From Methylobacterium mesophilicum SR1.6/6 (lineage in GTDB: Bacteria; Pseudomonadota; Alphaproteobacteria; Rhizobiales; Beijerinckiaceae): a DNA stretch of 64,000 nt. This document shows, in pieces, positions 47,934-57,939 of the stretch. The position numbers and the translations under genes are program-made. Every line of letters starts with the position of its first letter. Within the stretch, counting starts at the first letter, position 1. The stretch is from contig NZ_CP043538.1 in assembly GCF_000364445.2 (NCBI RefSeq), positions 5,661,447 to 5,725,446 on the forward strand, written 5' to 3'. A model generated the notes under the pieces. It was not told where the DNA came from and made no database searches. It was given only the letters and a program-made list of their open reading frames with translations.

Positions 47934-49295
47934 ATGTCCGTCACCACGCAGTCCGACACCCGCCACGCCGCCCGCAACACGCCGACCGTGACCGACATGA
48001 AGGTCGTGCCGGTCGCGGGACACGACAGCATGCTGCTGAACCTGTCGGGTGCGCACGGTCCGTTCTTCACCCGTAACCTCGTGGTGCTCACAGACTCGAC
48101 GGGCGCCACCGGCCTCGGCGAGGTTCCCGGGGGCGAGGGCATCCGCAGCGTGCTGGAGGAGGCCCGCGACCTCGTGGTCGGCCAGCCGCTGGGTGCCTGG
48201 AACGCGGTGCTCAACACCATGCGCACCCGCTTCGCCAACCGCGATGCCGGCGGGCGCGGCCTCCAGACCTTCGACCTGCGCATCACCATCCACGCGGTCA
48301 CCGCGGTCGAATCCGCCTTGCTCGACCTGCTCGGCCAGTTCCTCGACGTGCCCGTGGCCGCGCTCCTCGGCGAGGGTCAGCAGCGGGACGCGGTCGAGAT
48401 GCTGGGCTACCTGTTCTACGTCGGCGACCGCCGCAGGACCGACCTCGGCTACCGGGAGCCGCAGGCGCGGGACGGCTGGTTCCGGCTGCGCGACGAGGAG
48501 GCCCTGACGCCCGAGGCCGTGGTCCGCCTCGCGGAGGCGGCCTACGAGCAGTACGGCTTCAACGATTTCAAGCTGAAGGGCGGCGTGCTGCGCGGCGAGG
48601 AGGAGATCGCCGCCGTCACGGCGATCCACCGGCGTTTCCCCGAGGCGCGCGTCACCCTCGATCCCAACGGCGCGTGGTCGCTCGCCGAGGCGATCCGCCT
48701 GTGCAAGGGCCAGGGTCACGTGCTCGCCTACGCCGAGGACCCCTGCGGGGCGGAACAGGGCTTCTCCGGCCGCGAGATCATGGCCGAATTCCGCCGTGCC
48801 ACCGGCCTGCCCACCGCCACCAACATGATCGCCACCGACTGGCGGCAGATGAACCACGCGATTCAGCTCGGCGCCGTCGATATCCCGCTCGCCGACCCGC
48901 ACTTCTGGACGCTGGCCGGCTCGGTGCGGGTGGCCCAGCTCTGCCGCGACCACGGGCTGACCTGGGGCTCGCACTCGAACAACCATTTCGACGTGTCGCT
49001 CGCCATGTTCACCCACGTGGCTGCGGCCGCGCCGGGCAATGTCACGGCCATCGACACCCACTGGATCTGGCAGGACGGCGAGCGCCTGACCAAGGAGCCC
49101 CTGGCGATCCGCGGCGGCCTCGTGCGGGTGCCGGAGCGGCCGGGTCTCGGGATCGAGCTCGACTGGTCGGCGGTCGAGGAGGCGCACGCGCTCTACCGCG
49201 ACCACGGTCTCGGCGCCCGGGACGACGCGGCGGCGATGCAGTTCCTGGTCCCGAACTGGACCTTCGACAACAAGAAGCCCTGCCTCGTCCGGTGA
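47934..49295 (+). CDS. gudD: Glucarate dehydratase
   Basis: This 453-residue enolase-superfamily enzyme dehydrates D-glucarate (or L-idarate) to 5-dehydro-4-deoxyglucarate (EC 4.2.1.40). It has an AGGAGGAC ribosome-binding site. Glucarate-dehydratase features are [23 protein letters not shown], the KLKGG lysine ([10 protein letters not shown]), metal ligands in [15 protein letters not shown] and [10 protein letters not shown], and the catalytic histidine in [12 protein letters not shown]. The C-terminal [14 protein letters not shown] ending is typical. It feeds the dehydratase encoded upstream. Confidence 0.95.
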   Translation: MSVTTQSDTRHAARNTPTVTDMKVVPVAGHDSMLLNLSGAHGPFFTRNLVVLTDSTGATGLGEVPGGEGIRSVLEEARDLVVGQPLGAWNAVLNTMRTRFANRDAGGRGLQTFDLRITIHAVTAVESALLDLLGQFLDVPVAALLGEGQQRDAVEMLGYLFYVGDRRRTDLGYREPQARDGWFRLRDEEALTPEAVVRLAEAAYEQYGFNDFKLKGGVLRGEEEIAAVTAIHRRFPEARVTLDPNGAWSLAEAIRLCKGQGHVLAYAEDPCGAEQGFSGREIMAEFRRATGLPTATNMIATDWRQMNHAIQLGAVDIPLADPHFWTLAGSVRVAQLCRDHGLTWGSHSNNHFDVSLAMFTHVAAAAPGNVTAIDTHWIWQDGERLTKEPLAIRGGLVRVPERPGLGIELDWSAVEEAHALYRDHGLGARDDAAAMQFLVPNWTFDNKKPCLVR

Positions 49296-49434
49296 GGTCA
49301 GTGCGCTCTCCTCCGGAGCGGCTGCCGGTCCGGCGGGGGGTGTATCGAAACAAGGGTCTCGTGCCGTGCCGGGGTGCAGCGCGCCCGGGCGCGGCTCCCG
49401 ACGACTCCGCCGATTGTTGAACAGGCGCGACCGC

Positions 49435-51012
49435 ATGACCTTCAGCAGCGACAACCTGATCGGCGGCGCGCGTGTGCCGGGCAGCGGCACGCCGTGGCGC
49501 GCGGTCGAGGCCGCCACCGGGGCATCTCTGGAGCCGGCTTTCGCCTCGGCGACGGTCGGGCAGGCCGAACACGCCTGCGCGCTCGCCGCGGACGCCTTCG
49601 ACGCCTACCGCGCGACGCCCCCCTCGGCACGGGCCGCCCTCCTGGAGGCGATCGCCGACGCCATCCTCGAACTCGGGGACGAACTCGTCACCCGCTGCAT
49701 GGCCGAGACGGGCCTCCCCCGCCCGCGGATCGAGGGGGAGCGCGGCCGCACCGTCGGCCAGCTCCGGATGTTCGCCGCCGTCGTCCGAAGCGGCGCCTTC
49801 CTCGGCGCCCGTATCGACACGGCCCAGCCCGAGCGGACGCCGCTGCCGCGACCGGACCTGCGCCTGTGCCGGATCGCGGTCGGTCCCGTGCTGGTCTTCG
49901 GCGCCTCGAACTTCCCCCTCGCCTTCTCGGTCGCTGGCGGCGATACCGCGTCGGCGCTGGCCGCCGGCTGCCCGGTGATCGTGAAGGCGCATCCGGCCCA
50001 TCCCGGTACCTCGGCCCTCGTCGGCGACGCGGTTCGCCGCGCGGTCACCGCGTGCGGCCTGCCGGACGGCGTGTTCGCGCTGCTGTTCGAGGAGGGTATC
50101 GCGATCGGCCAGCATCTCGCCGCCGATCCCCGCGTCGCCGCGATCGGCTTTACGGGCTCGCGCCGCGCCGGCACCGCCCTCATGCGGATCGCCGCGGCGC
50201 GGCCGATCCCGATCCCGGTCTTTGCCGAGATGAGCAGCATCAACCCGGTGATCCTGATGCCCGCCGCGCTCGCGGCACGCGGTGCCGAGATCGGGCGCGC
50301 CTTCGTCGCGTCGCTCACCCTCGGCGCGGGCCAGTTCTGCACGAGTCCCGGTCTCGTCCTCGGGGTCGAGAGTCCGGGGCTCGCGGCCTTCGAGGCGGCC
50401 GCCGCCGACACCCTTTCGGGTGTGGCCGCCGCCGCCATGCTGACGCCCGGCATCCACCGGGCCTATCGCGAGGGCGTCGCGGCCCTGGAGAGCAACCCCG
50501 CGGTGGCGCGGGTGGCACAGGGCCAGCCCGGCACCGCTCAGCAGGGGCGGCCGATCCTGTTCGCGACGACCGGGGCCGCCTTCCGTGCCGACCATCGGCT
50601 CGCCGAGGAGGTCTTCGGCGCAGCCTCCCTGGTGGTCCGCTGCCGGGATGCCGCCGAGCTGCGCACGGTCCTGGAGGGCCTCGAAGGCCAGCTCACCGCG
50701 TCCCTGCACCTGGACGAGACTGATCACGCGGCGGCGCGCGGCCTCGTGCCTCTCTTGGATCGGAAGGTCGGCCGAATCCTGGTGAACGGCTTCGGCACCG
50801 GCGTCGAGGTCGGCCATGCCATGGTCCACGGCGGCCCCTTCCCCGCGACTTCGGACGGGCGCACCACGTCGGTGGGCAGCCTTGGCATCGACCGCTTCCT
50901 GCGGCCGGTCTGCTATCAGGACGTGCCGGAGGCCCTCCTCCCGGCCGCGCTGACGGATGCGAACCCGTGGCGGCTTCCGAGAAGCGTCGACGGCGCCGCG
51001 CCCGGCGCCTGA
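49435..51012 (+). CDS. 2-oxoglutarate semialdehyde (2,5-dioxovalerate) dehydrogenase
   Basis: This 525-residue aldehyde dehydrogenase oxidises 2,5-dioxopentanoate to 2-oxoglutarate, completing glucarate breakdown. Features are [43 protein letters not shown] for cofactor binding, [12 protein letters not shown], the catalytic glutamate in [13 protein letters not shown] and the catalytic cysteine in [14 protein letters not shown]. That wording matches the KGSADH type III group, used with glucarate. NADP preference is typical of the group. Start 49435 is chosen by homology to [11 protein letters not shown]. It lies about 140 bases after gudD and is probably co-transcribed. Confidence 0.92.
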   Translation: MTFSSDNLIGGARVPGSGTPWRAVEAATGASLEPAFASATVGQAEHACALAADAFDAYRATPPSARAALLEAIADAILELGDELVTRCMAETGLPRPRIEGERGRTVGQLRMFAAVVRSGAFLGARIDTAQPERTPLPRPDLRLCRIAVGPVLVFGASNFPLAFSVAGGDTASALAAGCPVIVKAHPAHPGTSALVGDAVRRAVTACGLPDGVFALLFEEGIAIGQHLAADPRVAAIGFTGSRRAGTALMRIAAARPIPIPVFAEMSSINPVILMPAALAARGAEIGRAFVASLTLGAGQFCTSPGLVLGVESPGLAAFEAAAADTLSGVAAAAMLTPGIHRAYREGVAALESNPAVARVAQGQPGTAQQGRPILFATTGAAFRADHRLAEEVFGAASLVVRCRDAAELRTVLEGLEGQLTASLHLDETDHAAARGLVPLLDRKVGRILVNGFGTGVEVGHAMVHGGPFPATSDGRTTSVGSLGIDRFLRPVCYQDVPEALLPAALTDANPWRLPRSVDGAAPGA

Positions 51013-51410
51013 CGACGGGGCGTGAGCCCGGGCCCGATCAAGCGTACAGCCGCAGCTTCCGATAACCGTCCGAGAGCGGGCAGGCCTGTACGCCGGGCGC
51101 GGACGCGGCTGAACACGGCACCCCTCCCCCTTCTCTGCTCCGTTCACGTCCGCGATGCGCGAGACTCCTGGGGCGGCGTTGAAACGTGGCCGTTGCGGTC
51201 GCGCGGCCGGTGCGCTACCGTCGCCAAGTCGGAAAAGGCAGACTTGGTCTGGTCAGCCCAAGTCCTTTCGGTAACGAAAGCTCTGGTCTTTGGCCCCGTG
51301 CCGCGGACCCCCACGACGAACGAAGGACGCGCGTGCGCGTCCGGATGTTCGTCCGCGCGGGTCTCAGGTTTGGGAAACGCTCCGGTCGAATATCGACTCG
51401 GAGTCCGGCC
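51013..51410. other. Intergenic region after the glucarate operon
   Basis: This 398-base stretch has no supported gene. The frame of the next gene stays open upstream from about 51186, but that part is Arg-rich and lacks family similarity, so it is treated as untranslated. No terminator with a T tract is visible. Confidence 0.45.
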
Positions 51411-52931
51411 ATGCCCCCATCATCGACCGTCTATGACACGATCATCGCCGGCGGCGGTCCCGTCGGCCTGTTTCTCGCCTGCGAACTGTCGCTGGCGGGC
51501 TGCTCGGTGCTGGTTCTCGAGCAGGCGCGCGACCCATCCTCGCCGTTGAAGCGCCCCCCGTTCGGCATACGCGGCCTGACGGTGCCGACGCTCGAGAGCC
51601 TCGACCGCCGCGGTCTGCTCGAAGAGATCGCGGCCGATGCGGTGAGCCGCGCCATGCCGGGAACGGCGCATTGGATGGCGCAGCCGCGCCGCCCCGGCGG
51701 TCATTTTGCCGGCATCCAGTTCTTCCACGACCGGATCGATCCGGCGCGCTGGGCCTATCGCCTGCCGGGTTCCGTCAGCACCCTCGCCATCGCGATGGAA
51801 AGCCTCGAGACCGTCCTGGCCCGGCGGGCTGAGGCATCGGGGGTCCGGATCCTGCGGGGCGTGGGCGTCGAGGGCTTCGCCCAGACGGACGAGTCCGTCC
51901 TCGTCCAGGCGTCCGGCGCGGCGTACCGGGGCCGCTGGCTGGTCGGCTGCGACGGCGCGCGCAGCACGGTGCGCAAGGCGGCGCACCTGTCCTTCACCGG
52001 CACGGAGCCTGAATTCACGGGCTACTCCGTCCGGGCCGCGCTGGCCAACGGGGATACCCTCAAGCCCGGCCGGCATTACACCGCGGAGGGCATGTACCTG
52101 TACACGCCGCCCGACACGTTCGCGGTGGCCGATTTCGACGGTGGGGCCTTCCATCGCACCGCGCCGATCACGCGCGCGCACGTCGAGGCGGTCCTGCGCA
52201 GGGTTTCCGGGACGGATGTCACGCTGACCCAACTCGAGCTTGCCACAACGTGGACTGACCGCGCCTGTCAGGCGAGCGCCTATCGCAGCGGCCGCGTGCT
52301 CCTGGCCGGCGATGCCGCGCACATCCATTCGCCCTTGGGTGGCCAGGGCCTGAACCTCGGGCTCGGCGATGCGATGAACCTGGGTTGGAAGCTCGCGGCC
52401 ACGATCCGGGGGATTGGGCCAGCGGATCTCCTCGATAGCTACGAGCGCGAGCGGCATCCGGTCGGTGCGCGCGTCCTCGACTGGTCGCGGGCCCAGGCCG
52501 CGCTCATGCGGCCGAGCCGAAGCGCGCGCGCCCTCGAAGCCATCATCCGTGACCTGATCGACACGACAGACGGCGCAACCTACTTCGCCGAGCGCGTATG
52601 GGGCGTGTCGCTCAGCTACGATCTCGGCGCCGGCCATCCGCTGGTCGGGCGCAGCGTGCCCGATTTCGTCCTCGGTGACGGGAGACGGGTTGGCGGCCTC
52701 ATGCGTGCCGGTAAGGGCCTGGTCCTGGATTTCGCCCACCGTCCATCGCTGCAAGCTTTGACGGACCGGCAATCCGGGCGCGTCGGCTACGTCGCCAGCG
52801 AGGTCGAGGACCGGCTCGGCCTGCAGGCCCTGCTCGTTCGGCCCGACGGGATCGTCGCCTGGGCCTGTGACACTCCCCCGGATGAGGAAGCCGCCGGCCG
52901 ATCGCTGACGCGATGGTTCGGCGCGACTTGA
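51411..52931 (+). CDS. FAD-dependent aromatic hydroxylase (PHBH-type monooxygenase)
   Basis: This 506-residue flavoprotein monooxygenase of the p-hydroxybenzoate/phenol hydroxylase group hydroxylates aromatic rings using NAD(P)H and O2. Motifs are the dinucleotide fingerprint IIAGGGPVGLFLACELSLAG, the DG motif VGCDGARSTVRK and the second FAD motif GDAAHIHSPLGGQGLNLGLGDAMNLGWKL, here cited in part. The C-terminal thioredoxin-like extension (about residues 400-506) is seen in pentachlorophenol monooxygenase and MhpA-like proteins. It is monocistronic as far as can be seen, and the substrate is unknown. Confidence 0.88.
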   Translation: MPPSSTVYDTIIAGGGPVGLFLACELSLAGCSVLVLEQARDPSSPLKRPPFGIRGLTVPTLESLDRRGLLEEIAADAVSRAMPGTAHWMAQPRRPGGHFAGIQFFHDRIDPARWAYRLPGSVSTLAIAMESLETVLARRAEASGVRILRGVGVEGFAQTDESVLVQASGAAYRGRWLVGCDGARSTVRKAAHLSFTGTEPEFTGYSVRAALANGDTLKPGRHYTAEGMYLYTPPDTFAVADFDGGAFHRTAPITRAHVEAVLRRVSGTDVTLTQLELATTWTDRACQASAYRSGRVLLAGDAAHIHSPLGGQGLNLGLGDAMNLGWKLAATIRGIGPADLLDSYERERHPVGARVLDWSRAQAALMRPSRSARALEAIIRDLIDTTDGATYFAERVWGVSLSYDLGAGHPLVGRSVPDFVLGDGRRVGGLMRAGKGLVLDFAHRPSLQALTDRQSGRVGYVASEVEDRLGLQALLVRPDGIVAWACDTPPDEEAAGRSLTRWFGAT

Positions 52932-53037
52932 CCGAATCGATCCGACTCATGCGCGTGTGCCGAAGCACCGCCGAAGGTTTCGGCCCATGAGATCTTGTCG
53001 TCAGACCGGGAGATCAATCCTCCCGACGGAGGCCGAC

Positions 53038-53247
53038 ATGTCCGAAGGCGCTGCGATCCGGGAAACAATCCGCCTCACCGAGGGGGATGTTGTCGTTCTG
53101 CTCCCTGGCAACCTGTCGAAGGCGAGCATCGTCGCGCTCCAGGCCAAGCTCGACGGGCTGGCCGCAGACCTGAATGCGCGCTGCACGGAAGAGAGCCGCT
53201 CCTCGTTGTCGGGATTGGCCGGGTTGGCTGCCTATCTCGCCGCTTGA
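53038..53247 (+). CDS. Small hypothetical protein
   Basis: This 69-residue protein begins MSEGAAIRETIRLTEGDVVV with a good GGAGG ribosome-binding site five bases before the ATG. It has a beta-strand-like N-terminal half, a leucine-rich helix (ALQAKLDGLAADLNA) and a Ser-Gly-rich end. No family is recognised. It follows the monooxygenase gene by 106 bases and may be expressed separately. Confidence 0.55.
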   Translation: MSEGAAIRETIRLTEGDVVVLLPGNLSKASIVALQAKLDGLAADLNARCTEESRSSLSGLAGLAAYLAA

Positions 53248-53780
53248 TATCGGCGGCCGTGCGCGTGCGTAGAACCGGTACCGCCCGGTCGAGCGTCCAT
53301 TTCTTCGTGACTGGGTGATCCCCGGCTGCGAGGTCGGCCGACACGATGCCCACCGCGGCGCCTGTCTCCGGCCGAGACGTGGGCGGCCTCGCGCAGGTCC
53401 GAGACGGCGAGGTCGGTGGCCGCGTCGCCTGTTCGGTGCTTGCCGGTCGTCATCCTCGGCCAGCACGCGTGGCGCTGAGGGGCGGTGCCACACGCTGGAT
53501 TCGAACCCCGGACCCTTGCATTGCGAAAGGGCAGGCGCAGTCTCGGATGGGCTTGTACGCCGCTGAAAGCCATCGGATAACGTCAGATTGGACAATGGCT
53601 TGCGAACGTAACCTGTAGGAACGGGCCACAGCCGTCTGGCTCCCCCTACCCTCCTATCGCCCGACGCAATGATCGCGACCGAGCCCGCGCGGAGTGCAGC
53701 AGCAGGTCCGGGAGCGGCGTGACGTACAAAGGGCGCCGCCGCGGCGCCGCTTCAGCTATCGTAAGTCGATAGGAGGGCCG
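53248..53780. other. Region with a tRNA-like 3' fragment but no gene
   Basis: No coding gene is supported over these 533 bases. On the minus strand, 53490-53540 reads like the anticodon and T-arm part of a tRNA (GGGGTTCGAATCC preceded by a CCCTT...AAGGG stem). The stems do not close correctly, so it is not an intact tRNA gene. It could be a relic left by integration or deletion. Confidence 0.4.
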
Positions 53781-54389
53781 ATGCGTTGTCAGGTGGACTA
53801 TTACGTCTCGTTGAACTCGCCCTGGACCTACCTAGGAGGCGCGCGCTTGATGGATATTGCCGCGCGTTGCGGTGCGCGGGTGCGGATCTATCCCATCGAC
53901 ACCGCCGAAGTTTTCCCGGCTTCAGGAGGGCTCCCGCTGGCCAAGCGCTCGCCGCAGCGGCAAGCCTATCGGCTCCAGGAACTGGCGCGCTGGCGCGATG
54001 TTCTCGGCATTCCGATCAACCTCAAGCCGAGGCACTTCCCGGCCGAGGAGGCGACCGCCGCTCGATGTGTCCTCGTGGTGCGCGAGACGATCGGCGATGC
54101 TCCTGCCGTCAATCTGGCGCATCGCGTCCTGAGGGCGCTCTGGGAGGAAGAGGCTGACACCGGTGACCGGGAAACGCTCGGACGGCTGATCGGCGACGTT
54201 GGCCTGGACGGGCCATCCGTCCTCGAGCACGCGGATGATGCGCGGTGGACGGCGCTACGGTCACGGGAGACCAAGGCTGCGATCGACCGCGGTGTGTTCG
54301 GCGCTCCGACCTATGCCGTGGGCGGGGACATCTTCTGGGGTCAGGACCGGCTGGACTTCCTGGAGCGACGGCTGACTGGCGGCGGCTGA
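53781..54389 (+). CDS. 2-hydroxychromene-2-carboxylate isomerase/DsbA-family protein
   Basis: This 202-residue protein has the thioredoxin/GST-kappa fold. It begins MRCQVDYYVSLNSPWTYLGG, the signature of HCCA isomerases, whose catalytic serine lies in the SPWxYLG motif. The middle helical domain and the FGAPTYAVGGDIFWGQDRLDFLE ending match the family. It carries GTGGAC-independent start evidence from AGGAGGG five bases before the ATG. HCCA isomerases act in naphthalene-type degradation with glutathione, but members also have other substrates, so the role here is open. An upstream monooxygenase makes an aromatic pathway possible. Confidence 0.88.
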   Translation: MRCQVDYYVSLNSPWTYLGGARLMDIAARCGARVRIYPIDTAEVFPASGGLPLAKRSPQRQAYRLQELARWRDVLGIPINLKPRHFPAEEATAARCVLVVRETIGDAPAVNLAHRVLRALWEEEADTGDRETLGRLIGDVGLDGPSVLEHADDARWTALRSRETKAAIDRGVFGAPTYAVGGDIFWGQDRLDFLERRLTGGG

Positions 54390-54661
54390 CGTAGGTCACG
54401 AGAGGGCCGGCCCATCGAAGCGGGTGCCGGAGAAGGATGGCTGTGGCGCCACACCGCCTACGATCCTTGTGCACCGGCAGGGCCCTCATGCACTGAAGCC
54501 GCTCCCGACCCGGACGTTCGGACGATCATCGAAAGGTCCGCCACGCGGTCACCGGCATGATGCCCATGGAATGGCGGCTTGTCCTGGGTGGCTACCATTG
54601 CTGCGGCTGGCTTCGCTCGACATGATGCCGGTCGTCAGCGTCCATCAACGTCCCGATACCG

Positions 54662-56845
54662 ATGTCCGTAGGGTCTCATCTGGCCGGTGAAATGGCCGAA
54701 CGCGTTCGCGGCTATGACTGGGCCGCGACGGCGCTCGGCCCGATCGAGACATGGTCGCCCCGCCTCGCGGCCATGGTCGAGCATGTGCTTGCCAGCCCTG
54801 TCGTCGCGTCCATCGTCTGCGGACGCGGGCACCTCCTGATCTACAACGATGCCGCCGCCCGGCTCTACGGCGATCGGCATCCGGAGGCCCTCGGTCGTCC
54901 CCTCGCGACGACGTTCCCGGACGGTTGGGCAACCGTCGCACCCTACTACGCGCGCGCCTTCGCGGGCGAGGCCGTCCAAGTCGCCGGCCAACCCCTGGAC
55001 ACCCGCGGCGAAGGCGTCGCGGAGGATGTCTTTGACGCGCTTCTGGTGCCGGTGCGCGACGAGGCCGGACACGTGATCGCAGTCCACATGACCGGCTTCG
55101 AGATCGGTGAGCGCCTACGCGCCGAGGCGAAGTTACGCACGAGCGAGGCCCGCTACCATCATCTGTTCAATGCGATCGACGAAGGGTTCTGCACCATCGA
55201 GGTTCTGTTCGACGAGGCCGGAGCTGCGGTCGACTACCGCTTCCTGTACGTGAACGTGGCCTTCGAGCAGCAGACCGGGCTGACGGACGCCGTAGGTCGG
55301 ACGGTCCGGGCGCTGGTGCCCGATATCGAGGCGCACTGGCTCCAGACCTACGGTCGCATCGCCCGCACCGGCAAAGCCGAACGCTTCGACGATCGCGCGG
55401 ACGCGCTCGGGCGCTGGTACGACGTCTACGCCTTCCCGATCGGGACGCCCGAGCAACGGCAGGTGGCGGTCCTGTTCAAAGACATCCTCCCTCGCAAGCG
55501 GGCCGAGGACCGCCTGCGCGCGAGCGAGGAGCGGTTCCGCGCCTTCGTCACCGCCAGCGCCGATGTCGTCTACCGCATGAGCCCGGACTGGCGCGAGTTG
55601 CGCGTACTCGATGGACAGGGGTTCCTGGCCGACACCGTCAGCCCGAGCGATGACTGGCTGGGCGCATACATCGACCCGGCCGATCAGCCGCGCTTGCGGG
55701 CGGCAATTCAACAGGCGGTGGAGGCCAAGGCGATGTTCCAACTGGAGCATCCCGTCAGGCAGGCGGACGGGCGCTCGGGCTGGGCCCTGTCACGGGCCGT
55801 GCCCCTCCTCGACGAGGTGGGCGAGATCCGCGAATGGATCGGAGCAGCCAGCGACGTGACGGCGCGCAAGCGTGCCGAGGACGAGCTGCGCGCGAGTGAA
55901 GAGCGGTTCCGCGGCCTAGTCGAGGGGTTCGGCCAGTTCAGTTGGGAAGCCTCGGCCGAAGGCGTCATCGAGGTCGACAGTCCAGGCTGGCGCGCATTCA
56001 CCGGGCAGCATTTGGAAGAATGGCTCGGGTCGGGCTGGATCGCCGCCATCCATCCCGACGACCGGGATGTCACCGAGGCGAAGTGGCGGCAGGCCGTGGC
56101 GGCGCGGACAGCTGTCAATCACGAGTACCGCCTGTGGCACGCACCGAGCGCCTCGTGGCGGTGGTCGAACGTCCGCGCTGTGCCGATCACGAATCCGGAC
56201 GGGTCGATCCGGAAGTGGTCGGGCGTGAACATCGACGTCACGGACCATCACAGGCTGCTGGCGCGACAGGAAGTGTTGATCAACGAATTGCAGCATCGCT
56301 CACGCAACCTGCTCGCCGTCGTCATCGCCGTGGCAGACAGAACTTTGCAGCAGGGGAGTCCGATCGAGGCTTTCGAGGAGCGCCTGAAGGCGCTCAGCCG
56401 GGCGCAGGGTCTGCTCAGCCAGTTCGGCAGCGACACGGTTGAGCTTGGGGCGCTCGTGAGGACGGAGTTGGCCGCCTATGTTGATCGAGCGTCCGATCGC
56501 GTCAGCATCGCGGGCCCCGAAGTACATCTGACCGCGCGGCAGGTGCAGAACTTCGCCCTGGCGGTGCACGAGCTGACCACAAACGCGGTCAAGCACGGGG
56601 CGCTCAAGAGTCAGGCCGGCCGACTCAGTGTCACCTGGGAGACCGTGCGCGATCGTCGCCAGCGCCGCCGCCTCGCCCTGTCCTGGGTCGAGCGCGGCGT
56701 GCCCGTGCGGTCGGAGAGTGTCACCCGGCGCGGCTACGGCACCGAATTGATCCAGAATGCCTTAGCCTACGCGCTGGAGGCCAAGGTAGATTACGAGCTT
56801 GGGCCGGAAGGTGTGCATTGCCGGATCGAAATGCCGGTATCCTGA
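54662..56845 (+). CDS. Multi-PAS HWE-family sensor histidine kinase
   Basis: This 727-residue soluble sensor kinase without transmembrane segments has about four PAS-type domains: residues about 20-155, 160-285, 295-405 and 415-530. Linkers such as KRAEDRLRASEERFR and KRAEDELRASEERFR separate them. The HWE kinase core follows, with the phosphoacceptor H545 in ELQHRSRNLLAVV, the N-box HELTTNAVKHGAL with N641, and a WVERG motif at about 683 that gives the family its name. It is followed 66 bases later by a single-domain receiver protein that is its likely partner. Confidence 0.9.
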   Translation: MSVGSHLAGEMAERVRGYDWAATALGPIETWSPRLAAMVEHVLASPVVASIVCGRGHLLIYNDAAARLYGDRHPEALGRPLATTFPDGWATVAPYYARAFAGEAVQVAGQPLDTRGEGVAEDVFDALLVPVRDEAGHVIAVHMTGFEIGERLRAEAKLRTSEARYHHLFNAIDEGFCTIEVLFDEAGAAVDYRFLYVNVAFEQQTGLTDAVGRTVRALVPDIEAHWLQTYGRIARTGKAERFDDRADALGRWYDVYAFPIGTPEQRQVAVLFKDILPRKRAEDRLRASEERFRAFVTASADVVYRMSPDWRELRVLDGQGFLADTVSPSDDWLGAYIDPADQPRLRAAIQQAVEAKAMFQLEHPVRQADGRSGWALSRAVPLLDEVGEIREWIGAASDVTARKRAEDELRASEERFRGLVEGFGQFSWEASAEGVIEVDSPGWRAFTGQHLEEWLGSGWIAAIHPDDRDVTEAKWRQAVAARTAVNHEYRLWHAPSASWRWSNVRAVPITNPDGSIRKWSGVNIDVTDHHRLLARQEVLINELQHRSRNLLAVVIAVADRTLQQGSPIEAFEERLKALSRAQGLLSQFGSDTVELGALVRTELAAYVDRASDRVSIAGPEVHLTARQVQNFALAVHELTTNAVKHGALKSQAGRLSVTWETVRDRRQRRRLALSWVERGVPVRSESVTRRGYGTELIQNALAYALEAKVDYELGPEGVHCRIEMPVS

Positions 56846-56911
56846 CCTCCGAAAAGGTGGGGCGCTTCGAAAACCTGGTCCTCGCGCCCTTCCCCGCGCT
56901 TCGGAGGTACG

Positions 56912-57304
56912 GTGCCCGATCCTGTTCGACCGCTCGCCGGATACCGCATCCTCGTTGTCGAGGATGAATACCTGATTGCGATCGAGCTGAAGCGCTGGCT
57001 GAAGGCGGCAGGAGCTTGCGTCGCGGGGCCTCTACCGAGCGTCGTTCAGGCGCTCGCCTTCATTGAGGAAGATAGCCTCGCCGCGGCCGTGCTGGACGTG
57101 AACCTCGGCCATGGCGAGACAGTCCACCCCTTGGTTGCGGTATTGGGGTCTCCAGGTGTGCCGTATCTATTCGCGACCGGAGATGTGAAGCTGCCGGATG
57201 CGGATGGCTATCGCGATCCCCCACGACTGACGAAGCCGTATCATGAGGCGGAACTGGTGCACGCCGTCGCCACCCTCATCCTCGGGTGCAGGCCTGCTTC
57301 GTAG
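56912..57304 (+). CDS. Single-domain response regulator
   Basis: This 130-residue stand-alone receiver (CheY-like) protein has a GTG start. It shows the acidic pocket VVEDEYLIAIEL, the phosphoacceptor D62 in VLDVNLGHGE, the T/S switch in LFATGD and the lysine in LTKPYHEAEL. No output domain is present. It lies immediately after the HWE kinase gene on the same strand. Alphaproteobacterial HWE kinases often phosphorylate such single-domain regulators in stress or light signalling; the target here is unknown. Confidence 0.9.
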   Translation: MPDPVRPLAGYRILVVEDEYLIAIELKRWLKAAGACVAGPLPSVVQALAFIEEDSLAAAVLDVNLGHGETVHPLVAVLGSPGVPYLFATGDVKLPDADGYRDPPRLTKPYHEAELVHAVATLILGCRPAS

Positions 57305-57603
57305 GTCACTGCCAGTGGGGCCGACAATCCCTGATGACCATCCCAACCGCACATCACGTCGCTGCCTGACCGTGACCGACCGGGTCTGATAGCCGGGCCT
57401 TCGCCAAGCTTGAGCCGATATCTGCGCCGGAGGAACCGTCGAACCCGACGCGACGCCCGAGACGGTCGCGCATCCGTGCAACAGCACGTCTTGGTTGAAC
57501 GTCCGGTGTTATGGCTCGGAACTTCTGAAAGGGGCCGGCCGAAACCACCCAGCTGCGATGGCCCGTTGTTGCGGCCTCGAGCGCTGGGTGTAGAACGTCT
57601 CGG
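57305..57603. other. Non-coding gap downstream of the receiver gene
   Basis: No gene or clear hairpin with a T tract is seen in this 299-base gap. Open frames on both strands are short and compositional. Confidence 0.4.
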
Positions 57604-57939
57604 ATGGCAGACGATGCTACGCTCTGGGATCTCGTGACCGCCGAGCGCATCGCGATCGAGCACGTCTGCGCGGCCATCGACGTCTACCTCACAGTGCCGA
57701 CCACGCAGGATCATCCGATCGGGCCGGACCATTTCCTTGACTTGGCTGCGACCGTCGCGGCGCACGCATCGGCAAACGCCACCGTAGTCGATGCTGAAGC
57801 CGACGAGCCGTCACGCCGCATGGCTGTGCGATCGGCCCTGCTCATGGGCCGCCCCGTCGCCCGATCAACCGGATGTGTCACCCGGGTTTGCGATGAGCGC
57901 GGGGCGGCTCGGGCGAAGAGACTCAAGCGCGGCTACTGA
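57604..57939 (+). CDS. Hypothetical protein of 111 residues
   Basis: This frame starts MADDATLWDLVTAERIAIEHV and has a helical, alanine-rich middle (FLDLAATVAAHASANATVV) and a basic tail (ARAKRLKRGY). No recognised domain is found, and the ribosome-binding site is weak. It ends inside the 3' end of the converging FYDLN gene by seven bases. Composition is like a real alphaproteobacterial small gene, but support is modest. Confidence 0.42.
   Translation: MADDATLWDLVTAERIAIEHVCAAIDVYLTVPTTQDHPIGPDHFLDLAATVAAHASANATVVDAEADEPSRRMAVRSALLMGRPVARSTGCVTRVCDERGAARAKRLKRGY

Noticed and set aside
53465..53545. tRNA gene on the minus strand
   Set aside because: T-arm-like sequence is present but the T stem and anticodon stem do not pair correctly and no acceptor stem is found.
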